In this document: positions 45,801-60,800 of the stretch, one piece after another | Layout of the letters: the number at the start of each line of letters is the position of its first letter | Position numbering within the stretch: position 1 is the first letter of the stretch | DNA from: Patiria miniata | Lineage: Eukaryota; Echinodermata; Asteroidea; Valvatida; Asterinidae | NCBI RefSeq assembly: GCF_015706575.1 | Contig: NW_024037076.1 | Coordinates: 2,976,001 to 3,040,000 of the forward strand | DNA: 64,000 bases | Direction of reading: 5' to 3' | Made by a program: the position numbers and the translations under genes | The notes under the pieces: model-generated | What the model was told of the DNA's origin: nothing | What the model saw: the letters and a program-made list of their open reading frames with translations, nothing else | Database searches by the model: none

Positions 45801-48800
45801 TTTATTCTAAGCCTTTTCAGTGTTTTACTGGACTTCGAGAAGAAAAGCAGATGTGCACTGATAATACAAGATCAGAAAGGAATCCCTGGTTCAGGGCTAC
45901 GTGCCATCAGAATTGGTCCCTATTGACCTGTAAGTGTACTATGTATACCTACTTTGACAGTGTGTCCCATTGCCTCCGTATCCTGATTTGCAACGACAGT
46001 CATATGAGCCATGGTCATTGTAGCAGTTTGCAGTAGGAATACAAACAGGGTACAAAGGATCATCCACAGGAAGGGTACACTCATCAATATCTGAGGACAA
46101 ATGTCAAACCAAATCAAGAAAGTTAAAAATGATGCATTGAGTGTCTTCTCTATTGTGCTAGGATTGCAACGTTTATGGGCTTACCCAATCTTGAATAAAA
46201 ATTCTCAACTTTGAATTGGTATAATAGGAGTAGAAAGGGAGTTTGTTGTTTAATAAAAAGTAACGAATGACAGTTTAATTTAACTGTTGATTTTGGTTGC
46301 AAAAATTAAAATCCATGAATTACCAAACAAACTCACTCAGATAAAAAATCCAGCATCAGTTTTGATTCAAAACTGAAAAGACTTAACCAAATGGATGACT
46401 GATTACCTAGACAATCCCGCTGGTTATTGCCTTGCCTAAAGCCAGCTGAACACAAACACTCAAAACCACCGGCTGTGTTGTTACAGGTTGAGGAGGGGCC
46501 ACAGTAACTCTCAGTAGCATTACACTCGTTAATATCTGAAATAACAAAAACAAAAAAAACTATTTCAAACGCAAATTTGAGAAATGAAATATTCTAAAAA
46601 TACAAATACTTTGCAAATGATAAAGGTTTCACTCTGTGGTGATGAGAATCTCAAATGGTAACGTAAAGAACTCTTTGAAGCATAAGACAAGGTGACACTA
46701 TACAAGTAACCTAGCTGTAATGTACCCCAGGCCCTGTGATGTATTCATTCCTACCTTCACACACCATTGGATCAGACGAGTTTTGGTAACCACGGTAACA
46801 AAGGCACGTCTCTATATCTGCACCATTCACGTAACAGTCTCCATTCACACATATAGAATTCTCAGAACAGTTTGTAGTAGCTGCGAGGGAAAAGCAACGA
46901 AACAAAAATGAGAGAAAATCACGCCTATAAAGCGCAGAGGATGTATGGGTGTGTGTGTGTGGATGTACTTTACATACACCCCCAAGTCAGACGGACAAAC
47001 GGAGAACAGATTCTTTGTTGTCTTCAGGAGTTCATCTTTTGTTGAAAACGGGAAGAAGGGAAAGACAATGCCCTGTCTTCAAGAGTTAAAGTACAATTGT
47101 GTGTGCGTGTTGATGGTGTAAATCTAGGACACACATGTAAAACATCATTGTGTAAGTGAGGACAGGAGTCAAATTGAGGACGTCCTCGATTAGAAAACGT
47201 CTACAAAACCAATGGGAGCTGTTGCTAAAAGTATGAACAAGAGATGAACGATGAGGAATAGTAGCACATCCTGGATTTACACCATAAACAAACGTGACTA
47301 TGTCTGTATGTTCACAAGTTGATCATTCACAAGATGATAAGCCAGGAAGCGAATCATCTCCATAAAGCAGGCGCTCATTTCAAAAGCAATGTGCGTAAAG
47401 TGATTTCCTTACTGTGACTCTATGCAACAGACTTACCAACACAACTGCCATCACGCAGCGTAAATGCTTCATGGCACACACACTCATAGGAGCCTATAGT
47501 GTTTCTGCAGTTTTGAAGGCAGTTGTCAATCTCCAAATCACACTCGTCAATGTCTGCCATCAAAAAGAAAAAGTAAAAACAATACACTTGACCTGTGTTT
47601 CTTCCACTCTACATCTACTGTCCAAGGTTTAAACCCAACTAGGTGTGTCAAAGGTTCACCTTGCAATCCACTATAACATTCCTAATATAAAGCCAGCATC
47701 GTATCAACATGTGATGTTGCCGGTGCAAACCAGATCAGACTAGTTCAGACTAGACCAAACCAAGCCTTGACTCACCTTGGCAATCGGTACCATTCCTATT
47801 AAAGCCAGCATTGCATCAGCATGTGATGCTGCCGGTGCAAACCAGATCAGACTAGTTCAGACTAGACCAAACCAAGACTTGACTCACCTTGGCAATCGGT
47901 ACCATTCCCATTAAAGCCAGCACTGCATTGGCAAGTGAAGCTGCCGGGGATATCGGTGCAAGTAGCGTTCACATGACAGACTGGTGTCGACCCCTCACAT
48001 TCATTTACATTGGTACAGTTACGGCCGTCACCAGACAATCCCTCATTACAGGTGCAGGTATAGGAACCCTGGGTGTTATCACACATTGCTTGGATGTTGC
48101 ATTCATCAGTGTCCCTGCTACACTCATTCACATCTAACAAAGTACGAACAATCATTTGAAAATAGCACAAAGAAATTGATAGGAATGGTGCTTGAACCTG
48201 CGACCTTCGGATTGCTGTTCCGGTGCTCTACCAATGGAACTATTTATCAGTGTTATTTTGGCAGTTGAGGATTTTTTATTCAAGGGATGTTGAAAAAAAA
48301 TGAACAAGTATGATAGCTAAGCACATAGGAACATTACTATCAGTGTAGGGCAAAACATTAATTAAAACCAGGATATCAACACTACATCAATTTGAAATTC
48401 CATCCAAACACAAGCTAATACCTGTACATGTGAAGCCACTGCCTTCATAGCCTTGACGACACTGACATCTATATGAACCAATCGTGTTTGAACAGTCAGC
48501 ACCACTGTCGCAGTCATTTGTTCCACTGCATTCATTGATATCTGCAATTGTGAAAAAGATCCTCAAAATGAAGCTAATGTGCACAGATTTAAATTAGCAC
48601 ACATACGTACTTTCTACCAATAAACTTTGGAGAATTAAATTTGTTAACGTGCAGGAAACGATGAAGAATACCTAAACTCCAGACAAAAACAAGCATTTTT
48701 ACTGAGGTATTAAAGTGACAGTGCCAATGAATTTTGAAACACTTCAGACCATCAAATTTATTTCTAAAGCTTGATTCTTGAATGACACAAACAAAAATGT

Positions 48801-51800
48801 TTGTTGATGTTGATTCAGTCAACTCTCATTAATTATTAACTTGTGGCATGAAAGCTTAAAGATGAAAACAAAAATAAATCATTTTGCGCACAAATGACCC
48901 ATCCTGCGAGAACCAGGCAGCCAATGATTCGAGTTTTGTAAAGAAACAATTCAACGACTAAAATATATTTGCATTTTTTTGTACAATGTCTCATTCGAAA
49001 GTGCATAACTTTTTTTATATGAAAAAAAAAAATCATCTAGCGCACAAATAATTGGCTGACAGCCAATAATTTGATTTTTGCTGACAAAAATTCAATAACT
49101 AAACATCTGTGCATTTTTTTGTTCAACACCTTGTTCTAAAGTGAAATTTTTTTTTCTCTGGAAAAAAGCAAGTGAAAAATCAAAACTATTTTCTTTTGGT
49201 GAAACTTGAAAAAATTGCACAGGAAAAGCATCTTTTAATGAAAGAGGTGGAAATCAATATGTATTAATTTTTGACCAACCTTGACAAGATGTGCCATCTC
49301 CGCTGAAGCCTGCATTACAGCTGCATTCATAACCACCTTGGGTGTTGTTACAGGTCGCTTCGACTGCACAGTCGTCAGTCTGTTGGTCACATTCATTGAT
49401 TTCTAAAGGAAAGCAAACCCAACCCAAGTATTACCGAATGACTACATCCTACCGATACAATTACAGTTTGTGAGTTAACTACAGTCAAGTGACTTGAATG
49501 TTATCTTGCTGTGGTCTGCTTCATAGTTTATTCCAGTGATTACATTAGTCTAACCAATGTTTCATTCTGTTTTATTGGATACAAGAGATTTTGATGAGCT
49601 TGAGGTATGAATTTGGATGTTTTGGCGAATGCCAAGCCAAGATGACTCAAGACGTTGTATTTTATACACCGGTACTTTGGCATCATGCATAATGGTTCCT
49701 GCTCGTTATTCATTCATTCAAGTCAGTATATACTTGCCTACAATCCTTTGTGTGTCTGATGTACAAACTGGCATCCTGTCTCATTTGCGTATAAGCACAA
49801 GTCAATCATGCAATAAGACATAAAGACATGTGCTTGGAATACTACTGAATTGAACCTATCAACAGCAAGTCTCAACGATCGACCGACTCAAGTTTCACCT
49901 ACCGATGCAGCGTTTGCCGTCAACAAACAAGGAGTAGCCAGAGTTGCAGCTGCAGTTAAAGCTATGGAGGGTATTGACACAATTTTGATCACATCCACGT
50001 CCGCCATTACTGGCTGGCTCATCTCTGTACACGACACACTCATCAATATCTGTATAGAAAGGAAACACATTGATTAACATTTGAAGCAATTTCCAAACCA
50101 CTAACAAAATCACGTGTTATAAAGACAGCCCCAAAATATCAACCTTATATTTTTCTTAGTGTGGTCATATCAGAATGATAAGGCTCTGGCTTGCAATTAC
50201 ACATGCGCCTATGGACAAGTAGCTGCAGCCACAGTCCACAGACATGTGTGCTACAACAATCTGTAGCCAAGTTATTGTGCCACAAGGCTGCAACACGCAG
50301 TGAGACAGTGTGGGGAGGTAAACATGCAGTTACGTATCCGCATTCGTGGGGGGGGGGGTGTTTTCGATGAGTTTATGAAAGGCCATATAAGCATGCTCAG
50401 ATGAAGTTCTTGCAGAGTAAGATCAATAAATCCTGAGCCTACCAATGCAGGACTTGCCGTCTCCCTCCGTTCCTTCAGGACAAGATCCACAGGTGAAATT
50501 TAAAGACGGTGGGTCATCATCAAAACACGCCACTCCAAGGAAGCAGGGGTTGTCTTGACAGGCGTCGTAGTTCATCTCACAGAAGTCACCTGACCAGCCA
50601 GGTGTGCAGTTACATAACACTACCTGGAAATTAAGACCAACAAATTAACTAACATTCAGCACATGCAGGTATCTTGTGTGGGTGCTAGGATTTACAGGAA
50701 GTAGTATGGGAACAGGGTACCCGATTGAAAAACCAATTCAAAAATTCAAATCCCAGAAGTTGCTGTTGAGATTGTTCATAAACGTCCACATGATAATACT
50801 ACCACATCGGTGCATCAATACAACAAGATACAAGTGTGTATAGTAGCTTTACGGTGTAAACTGCAACTTTCGTGAGCATCATAAACGTAAAATATGCTTT
50901 GTTTTTCATGTAGCCTGGCTATGTCTGAGAAGTTACTAAGTTAAATTTGTAAAGTTGCTTTCGGGTACCGGATCCCATAATCTGGACCGATTCCTGACAT
51001 CAATAGTCAGGTTCTGGTGCTTAGGTACCCGGTTCCGATGCACAGCCCTGGTGGGTGCATGCTTTCCAAATGTAGATTTTTTAAACCCAACAAAGGTAAA
51101 GAAATCAACAATGTCCTTATTATTTTCATGTAAAAGGGAACAATTTACACACATATGAAATGCTCTGTTTAAATTAATCAAAGATTTAAAAATTGTCAAG
51201 CTCTAAAATCTGGAAGCAGATTGTGTGTGCAAACGTAACCCTCAAAGACTTCGTGTAGCTTTTAAACACTGCTGCATTAAACATTAATGTGCACATTACT
51301 GCGTTTATACCACAGTGACAAATCCTTACCCCAAAACGGCCATCTGTGATGACGTTAGTACCCTCCACATACTCATCGTACAGACATGTACCAGCATTCT
51401 TACAGTCACAGAGCTTGACAATCGGCTCCAATGTTGCATTCGCTTTCCCATCAGTCACTAGGAAGCCAAGGGTGACCTTTGACCTATCGGCTGGTGTCCA
51501 TGTGAATTGGCCTCCTGTAGTTAACAGCAAACAGTGTTGGTGTCAAAAAGACGTCACAATGTAGGGTAGGCAACAGAATTTTTAGTCACTTTTGTTTTGC
51601 AAGGATCCTGAAAATAGCAAGGACCATGCACTGACTCCAACCTTCTTTCAGGACAGTTCCGCTGTTGCAGAGCCGGACAGCAGTATTTAAGGTTACACTA
51701 ACCTGGCGATGTAACAGTCCCCCCTGGAATCACCTCCAGTAACTCATATGATATGTCATCTCCATCAGGATCAACGGCTTCTATCTGCAGTGTGAAGGGT

Positions 51801-54800
51801 TGTCCAACAACTACCTCAACTGTCTCGACCAGTGTGACATTGGGCGGGAAATTGGCTGGAAAACATACAATCATCTTTAAATGTTGGAAAGGTAGATATT
51901 TGGGGAATTATTAATTAAAATAAATTGGGGGCAGTGTTTGAATTATTACGCGAACATCGGGTGGGGGGTTTTCAAAGAATCTTTACCCCCCTCCGGCATG
52001 ACTCCCCCCCCCCCCCCCCCCGGAGAAAAAGAAAAGAAAAGAGAAAACTGCCAGAGAAACTGCATGTAAAAACCTGCTAAAACTTAGGCTTGTATCATTC
52101 ACTGGATATCCAGTACCAACCTCCCTATCTGCTCTTGCAATTTTTCTATGGCCTGCTGGATATTTTCAAGTTTTTTTTCGGCTTGGAACTGCCCACCCCC
52201 CACCCCCCCCCCAAAAAAATATTGAAATAGCTCTGAAAAAAAGAGAGAATAAAGATTGGATTAACATGTAATTTGCTTGCAGCTTACGTCATTGAGTTTC
52301 TTTCAGTTTTCTTCAAAATGGATTAAAAAAAAAACGGCTACAATTTAAGTAGATTACAACATGAAAACCAAAATCAGAACATGACTTACTTGCTGCCATA
52401 TTGTCAATAGAATTCTGCTCACTGAGTTGCATAGATGCCACACCGACATCCGTACTACCCGTTGCCAAGGCATCATACAAACACACTTTGTTACTTCCGC
52501 AGGCATCTCGAGCAGCTTGGAGCTTTGCCGGATCAGCTTCACTCATGAGATCGTCCAGGAACTTTGGTGTGAAACTGGGATCGTTCATGTTAGAAAAGCT
52601 CTCGCCCGGTGAAACGTAGTAGAAGAGGGAATCACTCTCTGAGATGGCCCCTGCACGAGGTCAAAGGTCGTACATCCAACACAATTACATGGCTGTGGCT
52701 AGGAATCACGCACATGCCTGTGGAAGGGGCTGCAGCCACTTCCCTTAGACCCATGTGTTATATCCAGCCGTAGCCAAGTACTTCAGACATGCCTTTATAG
52801 GCTGCGGCTGAATCATTTGTCTGGAACTACGACTACGTCTTTGTCCATTACAACTACTTAGGAACCATGTTTTGCTCCAGTAGCCCTTTTCACACATACT
52901 CTTTTTAATTTGGGGTTTTGCATTTCACTGTATGCTAAGTGCCTTCAGAGAGCCCAAGAACAAAATGTTTACGAGTTTACTAAGGTGGGGTTGTTACGCA
53001 GGGAAACGCATCACAACTCTACCACCAATCTCGCCAAAGTCTGCTGGCTACAGTTCAAATCTGCAAACTTCATGACACATCACCATTGATCATATTCAAC
53101 AACTGATGTTGGCTCCCTGCGCGAACAAGAGAGGGCCTTTATGACCACTTTTGAAAGCCGTGTGGACGGGACACACTGTGTGTATGTACTGACTCGCGTG
53201 TGCCGGCGCAAAATTATGCACAAAGCAACAGTGTCTTCTGTGAACATCAGGCGTTGTCAGCAATGCGTTTGAATGTCTCTCCTGATGAGCACACCCAACT
53301 CTCTCTTTCTTACCAATGAGGGGGTACTTGTGCACGGATACCATCATAGCAAATGTGCATGATGGTTTATAGAATCTTTCCTCTGCAACCATCGTTGAGG
53401 TGTGTGTGTGTTTGTTCAAAAGATATGTAAGAGTAGACTTTTTGCTCATCCACTGTTATGGAATTAAAATTGCTCCCAAAACCTCAAAACTCATTGGTGA
53501 GTAAGGGTGTATTGACTTACATGTTTGACCAAATTGAAAGAAGTCTTGTTCCGACAGTTCTCCATCTGTACCAGTTGCTGTTTGTTGGGTGTTATCCCGT
53601 CTCAGAGCATCGTTACTTGTGTCCCCATCCCATACACCTGCACATAATGCATGCAAGTACTCCATGACAATTCTATTTTTATAAACTGGTTCAAGTGGTT
53701 AACAAGAGATATTGATGAAACCATGTGATTAGTTTCAGCAGCTGCTGGCACTGTGGTAAATACAGCACTGTAGTTTGTCTACCATGAGTGGTCAGGTCTC
53801 CTTGCCCCACTGTGCCACGTTATGTTGCACCTTGAGGTCATTTAACAACATCAAGTGGTTTTTTTTTTATTGTCTAACGATATTTCTTTCTTGTATGTGA
53901 GGCGTTCTGGCAAGACGAGACAAAACTTGGCAGAGATCGAAATGAGGGTTTGTGGATATTAGGAAAGAGAATAAAATTCTCCTTACAATACCCTTTGTTG
54001 CACTTCAGTTGCACACTTCGTCGAAAAGTTTTAAGTTTCCATTTATCGATGTCAAAAAGTAAAATGCTGAGAAAAAGCCCTTTAAAGTTGAAAGTTTTGT
54101 AGTCATGAAAATGAAAAGATACTATTTCCTTAAAATAAGTGTAGTAGATCATATCAAGAATGCAAGTATCACTAAATCTGAAATCACAAACATTTAAAAA
54201 ATTTTCTCTACTACAGCCTGTGCCCAGTTCCGTCTCATTTTGCCAGAATGCCTACCAAATTATAATGTTACAATCACAAAGAAATACATTAATTTTAAGA
54301 TTCATTACTACGCTACAACGCACATTAATGATCTCAAATGATATAAAGTTTACACAGGACATAAAATGAAATGCTTTGCTTACCCAGTAATCCCTTGGTT
54401 TTGTTCATGTAGTCTTCACTCAGTTGTGTGGTGATGTCAGCAAAGCTGTTACTGACTCCAACAGAGAACTGAATATCTGCCTGGTAGACTGCGATGATTT
54501 TGATTGGATTCTCCTCTCTTAGTACGGTGAAATTGCCAATAAGTAATCCTGAAATCATCAGATTGAAATACTCATCAAACAATAAGCCTCTGTACTGATG
54601 GCATCACGTCACTGCCACAGTACAGTATGTTTTTATGGATTTGTCAAGTGTAATAGTGTAATACAATGTAACACACTTGCTGATGGGTAATTTAAGGGGT
54701 CTAAAAATGAGCAGCATGCATAAATAAGGCTTTAGTTTAGGCTGCAAAAACTTTTGAACCTCTTTCAAACAACATAAAAAAAAAATTCAATACATATTGG

Positions 54801-57800
54801 GCAGCTTTTCATTGCCATGTAATGATGTAATTAATTCCCTTAAGCATTCCCTAGGATGAAATGTGCATGTTTCAATTGTTCTTTGTGTCCATGTACAGCA
54901 TATAGGTACCGCCAATAATTACTCCACAATGAAAATACCAATTTTGCTTTTTCTATTCATAGAAAACTTGTACGCGAGTATTGTTGATGTCCCCTAGCGT
55001 GGCCCAGCCCCACTTTGCTTTTTCGCCTCTGGCCCCTTGCCAGAGCAAGCAAAAGATTTACCTGAAATTTCACAGTGAGTGAAATTTCATCAATCTCTAT
55101 AATCATTCCCATTCATCAATCTTGAGCTTACCTACCCGTTACAAAGTTAGTGGAAAATGTATTTTGGCCTGATTTTCCAATTTTATTTCGAAGTGCACAA
55201 TAAACCCTCTAGAAATGCGCCCAAAAATATAAAAAAATACTTTTCTGACAAAGTTCTAGCTAGCTGGGTATGCGAGTAGAGAGTGCCTTAAAGAAATTCT
55301 TAAATGTCAACTTGGGATTTTCTGAGACTTGTTCAAGTGCGCCATGTTAGGGAATACTTAGCTGATTTTGTGCCATATTTCCAGACACCACCGTTTTGGA
55401 ATTGCGGACTAAATTTCATAACACTGAAATTGTTCATAAAGATTCAATGGCAAGCATTATTAAGGTAAAAGAACTAATATTTCACTGAATGAATGTGAAG
55501 TTTGCCAACAAAGAAGTTTGGAAACACTGCATGAGGAAAGTTGGGGGAACTGTTGAAGTGCGCCACGTTAGGGAACACCACTATTTAGGTGAAGGAATTC
55601 TTAAACCACTGTCCATGGTACGTAACCAGTTCTCACCATCAGCTGTGGGTGTGACACTCGCACCGTTAACTTTGGTTTCCAAATCGGTACCATCGCTGTT
55701 CAGTTTGATCTCAATCTGAAACAAACACAAAATACATCTTAGTGCCAGAGTCAATAGCAAGTCCATCACAGGTTAGGTCACAAGCTATTCAAATGAAATT
55801 CTAATGACAAAGCCATTCCTTTGTTGTTGTTTTGTCCCTTTACTTGTGACAGGGCGACCATGATTTACTTGTGAAATGACTTGTGATGAACTTGTGATTG
55901 ACAAATATAAAAGGAAATTATAAAAACAATCTGCCTTAATGAACTCATCATACACAATAACACCAGATCATACATGGGATCATACACAAGAAACATCAAG
56001 ATCGAAAACTGATTTGCCAATAGTAAGTCCTTTCTACAACATCTTGAAGAAAAAAAGGAGCTAACCCTTGCATCACCAACGTATTCAGCAGCGAATCCAG
56101 TGAAGAATGTAGCTTCAGAGAGTTGCTGGGTTTCAGAGTTCAACACTCGCTGTGTTCTGCCTTGTAGTTCAAACTGTCTCTGTCCACTGTCATCATTAAT
56201 GAGAGTAATAGTGTATTCACCCAGACCATTGAAGGTGTACTCCAAACCGTCCAGTGTTCTCATGTGTGGGTCGCCAAAGGTCCAACCTACAATTTGGTGA
56301 AGAATTATCAATTACTGCATTTCTGCGGAAAATTGCATGTTTTACATGGCACAACTCAAGGTACCGGGGGGTGGGGGGGGGTGTTAAAATAACCACAAAT
56401 TATGTTTGTCAACTTGGATAACACGCTCAGTTGCTTCTTTAGTTTAACTTTTAGCCGAGGTCATAATGATCACATAACACTGCTATTACCCATGCCACGT
56501 TTCATGAAACTACTTATACATGTATAGCTAAGAAATTTTTCTCACCTAATTATAACAAGCATTCATTTGGAAAAAAAAAACAGGTTACTAGCTTGCCGCT
56601 GGTTCAGTTTGAATATAGAGTAGCAACAACCAAATAGATAAGGAGCGACTTAAGGTTGACCCCAAAGAATGTTTGGTTTCAGACAGGCGAACTTAATACA
56701 CTGGAGTATTGTGTACAAACAAACGAACACACGATTTTAGCAACAAACCGCCTTTGCATAACACCTATCTCCTGCTGCTTTCACACCACGTTATAAATAG
56801 CACCCGCTAAAAAAAACCCCACAAATATTTTGCTAGTATGGGTGGATTGTGATGAGATGTCGTATGGTCACTGCTTATTTTCATGCATTTGCATTGAGTT
56901 TACTGCTTCATGACTACAAAGGGACATATGAAATCCAGTCGCTCTTAAGTTGTTCTGAACGACTCCGACAGTCAATCTTTAGTCATCTAGCGCATCTATT
57001 TGCTCCTAATTGTTTCAGACGTTGGACTTTTCGAGCACTTAATTCAAATCTTGTTTTTAATCTGGTTTGGCGCTACTCAGGAATGTCTGTCTGAACCGGG
57101 TGTCAATTTCAATCATTGTTTTGTGACTAACTCTCCTCTGATTTTACTTAGCAAATATAGTTTCTTTAATACAAATACTTTTTTCTTAGTAACTCCATGA
57201 AATTAGGCCACTAAATTATTCTACAAAGTCAGTCATCTTTGGATCTGCCTTTGGGCTCCGTGCACAAGTACCCCCTCACCGGCAAGAAAGAGAAAGTTCG
57301 GGGAGACATGTACACCTTGTGCACATTTAGAATAAAATAAGTCATGCGTACTTTGCAAGACAGTAGGCACATGCAGTGTGTCCCGTTCATGGGGCTCACA
57401 ATAGTAAAAAAGCACCCCTGTTGGCTCACGGAGCCCATTGTCACTGACTTGTAGGTAAGCCATTTACGGGGGAATGATAGATGTATTTCAAATAAAAGTC
57501 ACACTAAGGCTTTTAAAACCTCCTCAGTGATGTCTGATTTGGCTACTGTTCACATTTGCACATTTGCACCCAGACAAATAGAAGACTCACTCCATCTAGG
57601 CGGGCGATATCTCCGACAGCTCTGAATTGGTCTCCATCTTCTGTACAGACGACACAATGAAGACTGCTCACAGCAGTAATAGCGCACTAAGAATCCTTGA
57701 TCTGTCAAGGTTCAATCATACAACTGTTTGTGATCACGGTATTATTTGCAATAAGAGTTGTAATTTTAATTAAATTTTGCATTGCATTTCTTTGGTTCAA

Positions 57801-60800
57801 TGATCAGCCTGTGAAGGGTTGTGAGAACCAAATGTAGTAACAATGCTGAGGTTGAGGTACTGCTCACCACGGGTCCAATCCATAATTCGATTGCAAGTCC
57901 AGATGCAAGTAACAGGGAATCAACAGTTACAAAGAAATGCCTTTGTCACAGCTATTTTGAATGACTTACTGGTATGTGGTTCTAATCAGAAGAACAAATT
58001 ATGCTGACATTTGGAGCATTTGAAACCATTTTCTTTAGGGGATTGTTGACTTCTCAAAGTGTCCGTCTAAATATTTTTGAAACAACAAAAAAACTAGGAA
58101 GTAAATTTTGAAAAACATTTATTTTGTAGATTGTGTGAGGGAAAGTAATTAAAACTCATATGGCTTTAGACCAAGATTAGGAGTATCTGCACAATGAACA
58201 AATTTTCAAAATTTACTTTTGTGGTTTTGCTGTTATTTCAAAAATATTTAGGCGGACACATTTATGGGACACAGTGCAGAGTTTATTGATAATAGTCCGA
58301 GATGTACTACAAATTGGCTCATCATTGATGAGTTCTTTGAATCAATTAAACATTACCTACCAAACCAACTGTTAAATCGACTGTTTGAGAAGAACAAAGG
58401 ACTTAATTGAAATGGCTCCATGACTGAAGCAACTCCGGCACTCAGTACACCCCTGAGAAAATCACATCTGGGTATGTTATAGCAACATTGTGGGCCAGGT
58501 AACCATGGAAACTGCAAACGCCGGACGTAGCAAATAGTATCTGAAGTAAAACAAGTACAGAAAAATAGATATCAAGCATCCAATATAAAATTAACACACG
58601 GATACCGTAAGTATAAGAATGAAATAATAGCACTATAGCAATTGAAATGCTTGCTTAGCAATGCAGCCATAGTATTTCATGTCTTTAATGAGGGAATAAA
58701 TATGTGCTTGGTCAGTTTTAAACAAATATGTTTAAAAACCAGCTTGGGGCCTGGACACAGATTATGGCCAAAGCCAAACGCGAAGGAAATTATCGGCGAC
58801 CAGGCCGCAAGCCAGTTTTGAAACCTTCCTGTTTAGAACCGACCAAGCACAAATTTATTCCCATTCATAAATACCTTTTGGTAAAAAAGTCCAAACAAAT
58901 CAAAATTATAAATTTCTACCGACTTTGTTAAACACTTTTACTTCATGTTTTTGTAAACACCCCTCAGCTATGTTTATGGTATGCACCCGTCATGAGTTGT
59001 ACTAAATATCTACATATACGGAGATTGGCGAGAACTGTACGATGTGACGCAGAATGCAGCAGTGCTAGTGTAGTCTAAATTTAGGACTCTATTAAATACG
59101 GACTCACTGGTAGTATTGGGCATGCGTAAGTGAGGACTGTGAAGGTTCAACCAATAAAAGGGTAGAAGGGACCTGATTTTATAGGAGTTCAAATTCCATG
59201 TGACACTGGGAAAAGTGTTTAAAACCAGCCAGTCAGCGTTTTATCAATTGTTCAAAACCACCCACCTGACAGGTTATCGACCAAAAGGAATAGTAAACAA
59301 TCGCACGTTTTTACGAATAAGTTCAATACTATGAAGAAATTTGATAATTGGATATTTTTCATATAAAGACGTCACATTTTGCTCACCGAATCCTAGCGAA
59401 AACTGTGTGGGCAGGACGTATGGAATAGGTACCCATCTCCTGTCCCGACGAGCACTCTGCAGACTGCACGGACAGGTGTTAGCAACACTTGCAGCATACA
59501 AATCCAGGAAGAAGTTACTTCGCTGTTGATCATACCAATTATAGCAGAAGAGACGCGGATTGATAAAGTTGTCTTGTAGTGTATCCAGCTGGTAAACCCA
59601 ACGTCCCATCATTCCAGAATTGCCTACGACGCTACCAGGGCGGAACACGGAGGTCCCCGGCGGTAAGTCCACATAGACTTTTTGTTCAAACCGCCCAGGG
59701 TTGAAACCCTGGATGACGTTTGGGTTAGCTAAGTAGGCTGGGTCCCAATTCATTCCACATGGATCATAGTTGAAGACAACATAACTATGTGCTCCGTTTG
59801 TCAATAGTATAGCTTGGAAGGTGTTGGTCTCCTGAAAAAAAGACACAATATTGAAAATATCAGTAAGCCGAGTTTTGTCAAATACGTATTGTTTAACAAG
59901 AACCATGCGTGCTACAAATTGTGTACTGAACAACCCGGTACAATCTCACATTGAACCACAGTTGACTGTCAAAGTATAGATTTACATGAAATCTACACTT
60001 GATTCAACAATCTTTATCATTGCACACACTCACCATTCTTCAGTGAGTGGAAAAAATTTCATGAAAAAAAATCCCAAGATTTTTAAAAAGTATTTATGAA
60101 TGATTCAATGAAAATAAAACAGAAATGGGATGTATACAAATGTTTCTCATTTTAATGAAACATGCCTTGACGAGTCTATAGACTTATTCGGTGACAGCTA
60201 TTTTCTGAGATGGCACTGCGGTGGCACCATGCAGGCTCGCGTGAGTCGTGCTCAGGTAGTACGCATGCACTATGGGGCTCCTTCAACCGAAAGTGTTACC
60301 AAAATGCGTGCCTCATCTCTAAGAAACAGTGCGGCGTGCGCAAGAGTGTGGCACCACCTCAAAAATGGTTTTTAATTTTGTTCGCTAGATTACACTATAG
60401 TCAAAACTGTCTCTCTAGTTATCTTTGCCAAGTGCTATAATGATTGACATCACATTTGGTGAAATACTTCTTCGTAAGGTGTATAAAATCAGGATAATCA
60501 TGATCATAGAGATACTTACAGGAGACAGCGAGACAGCCTGGACATTACTCCATGTGATGACGAGGACCCAATTAGCCAAGAAGCTGTCATATTGTGCTGA
60601 CACGATATTACTCAAAGTACCCAACATGGTACTATCCGTCGAAGGGTTGTCATAAAGCTAGCATAAAAACAACAGAAATAATATAGACATATCAAGTACG
60701 TCATACCAATAGGCAACTGACAGACAGAGTTGTAATGGCTTGAGTCAATGACTGGACTCGAGTCTGACTTCAGTCCCAATTTATGGCAACTTGACGCAAC

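Noticed and set aside
60130..60440. 81- and 76-codon plus-strand frames
   Set aside because: They sit in an intron between NIDO exons, are mutually overlapping and show no domain.
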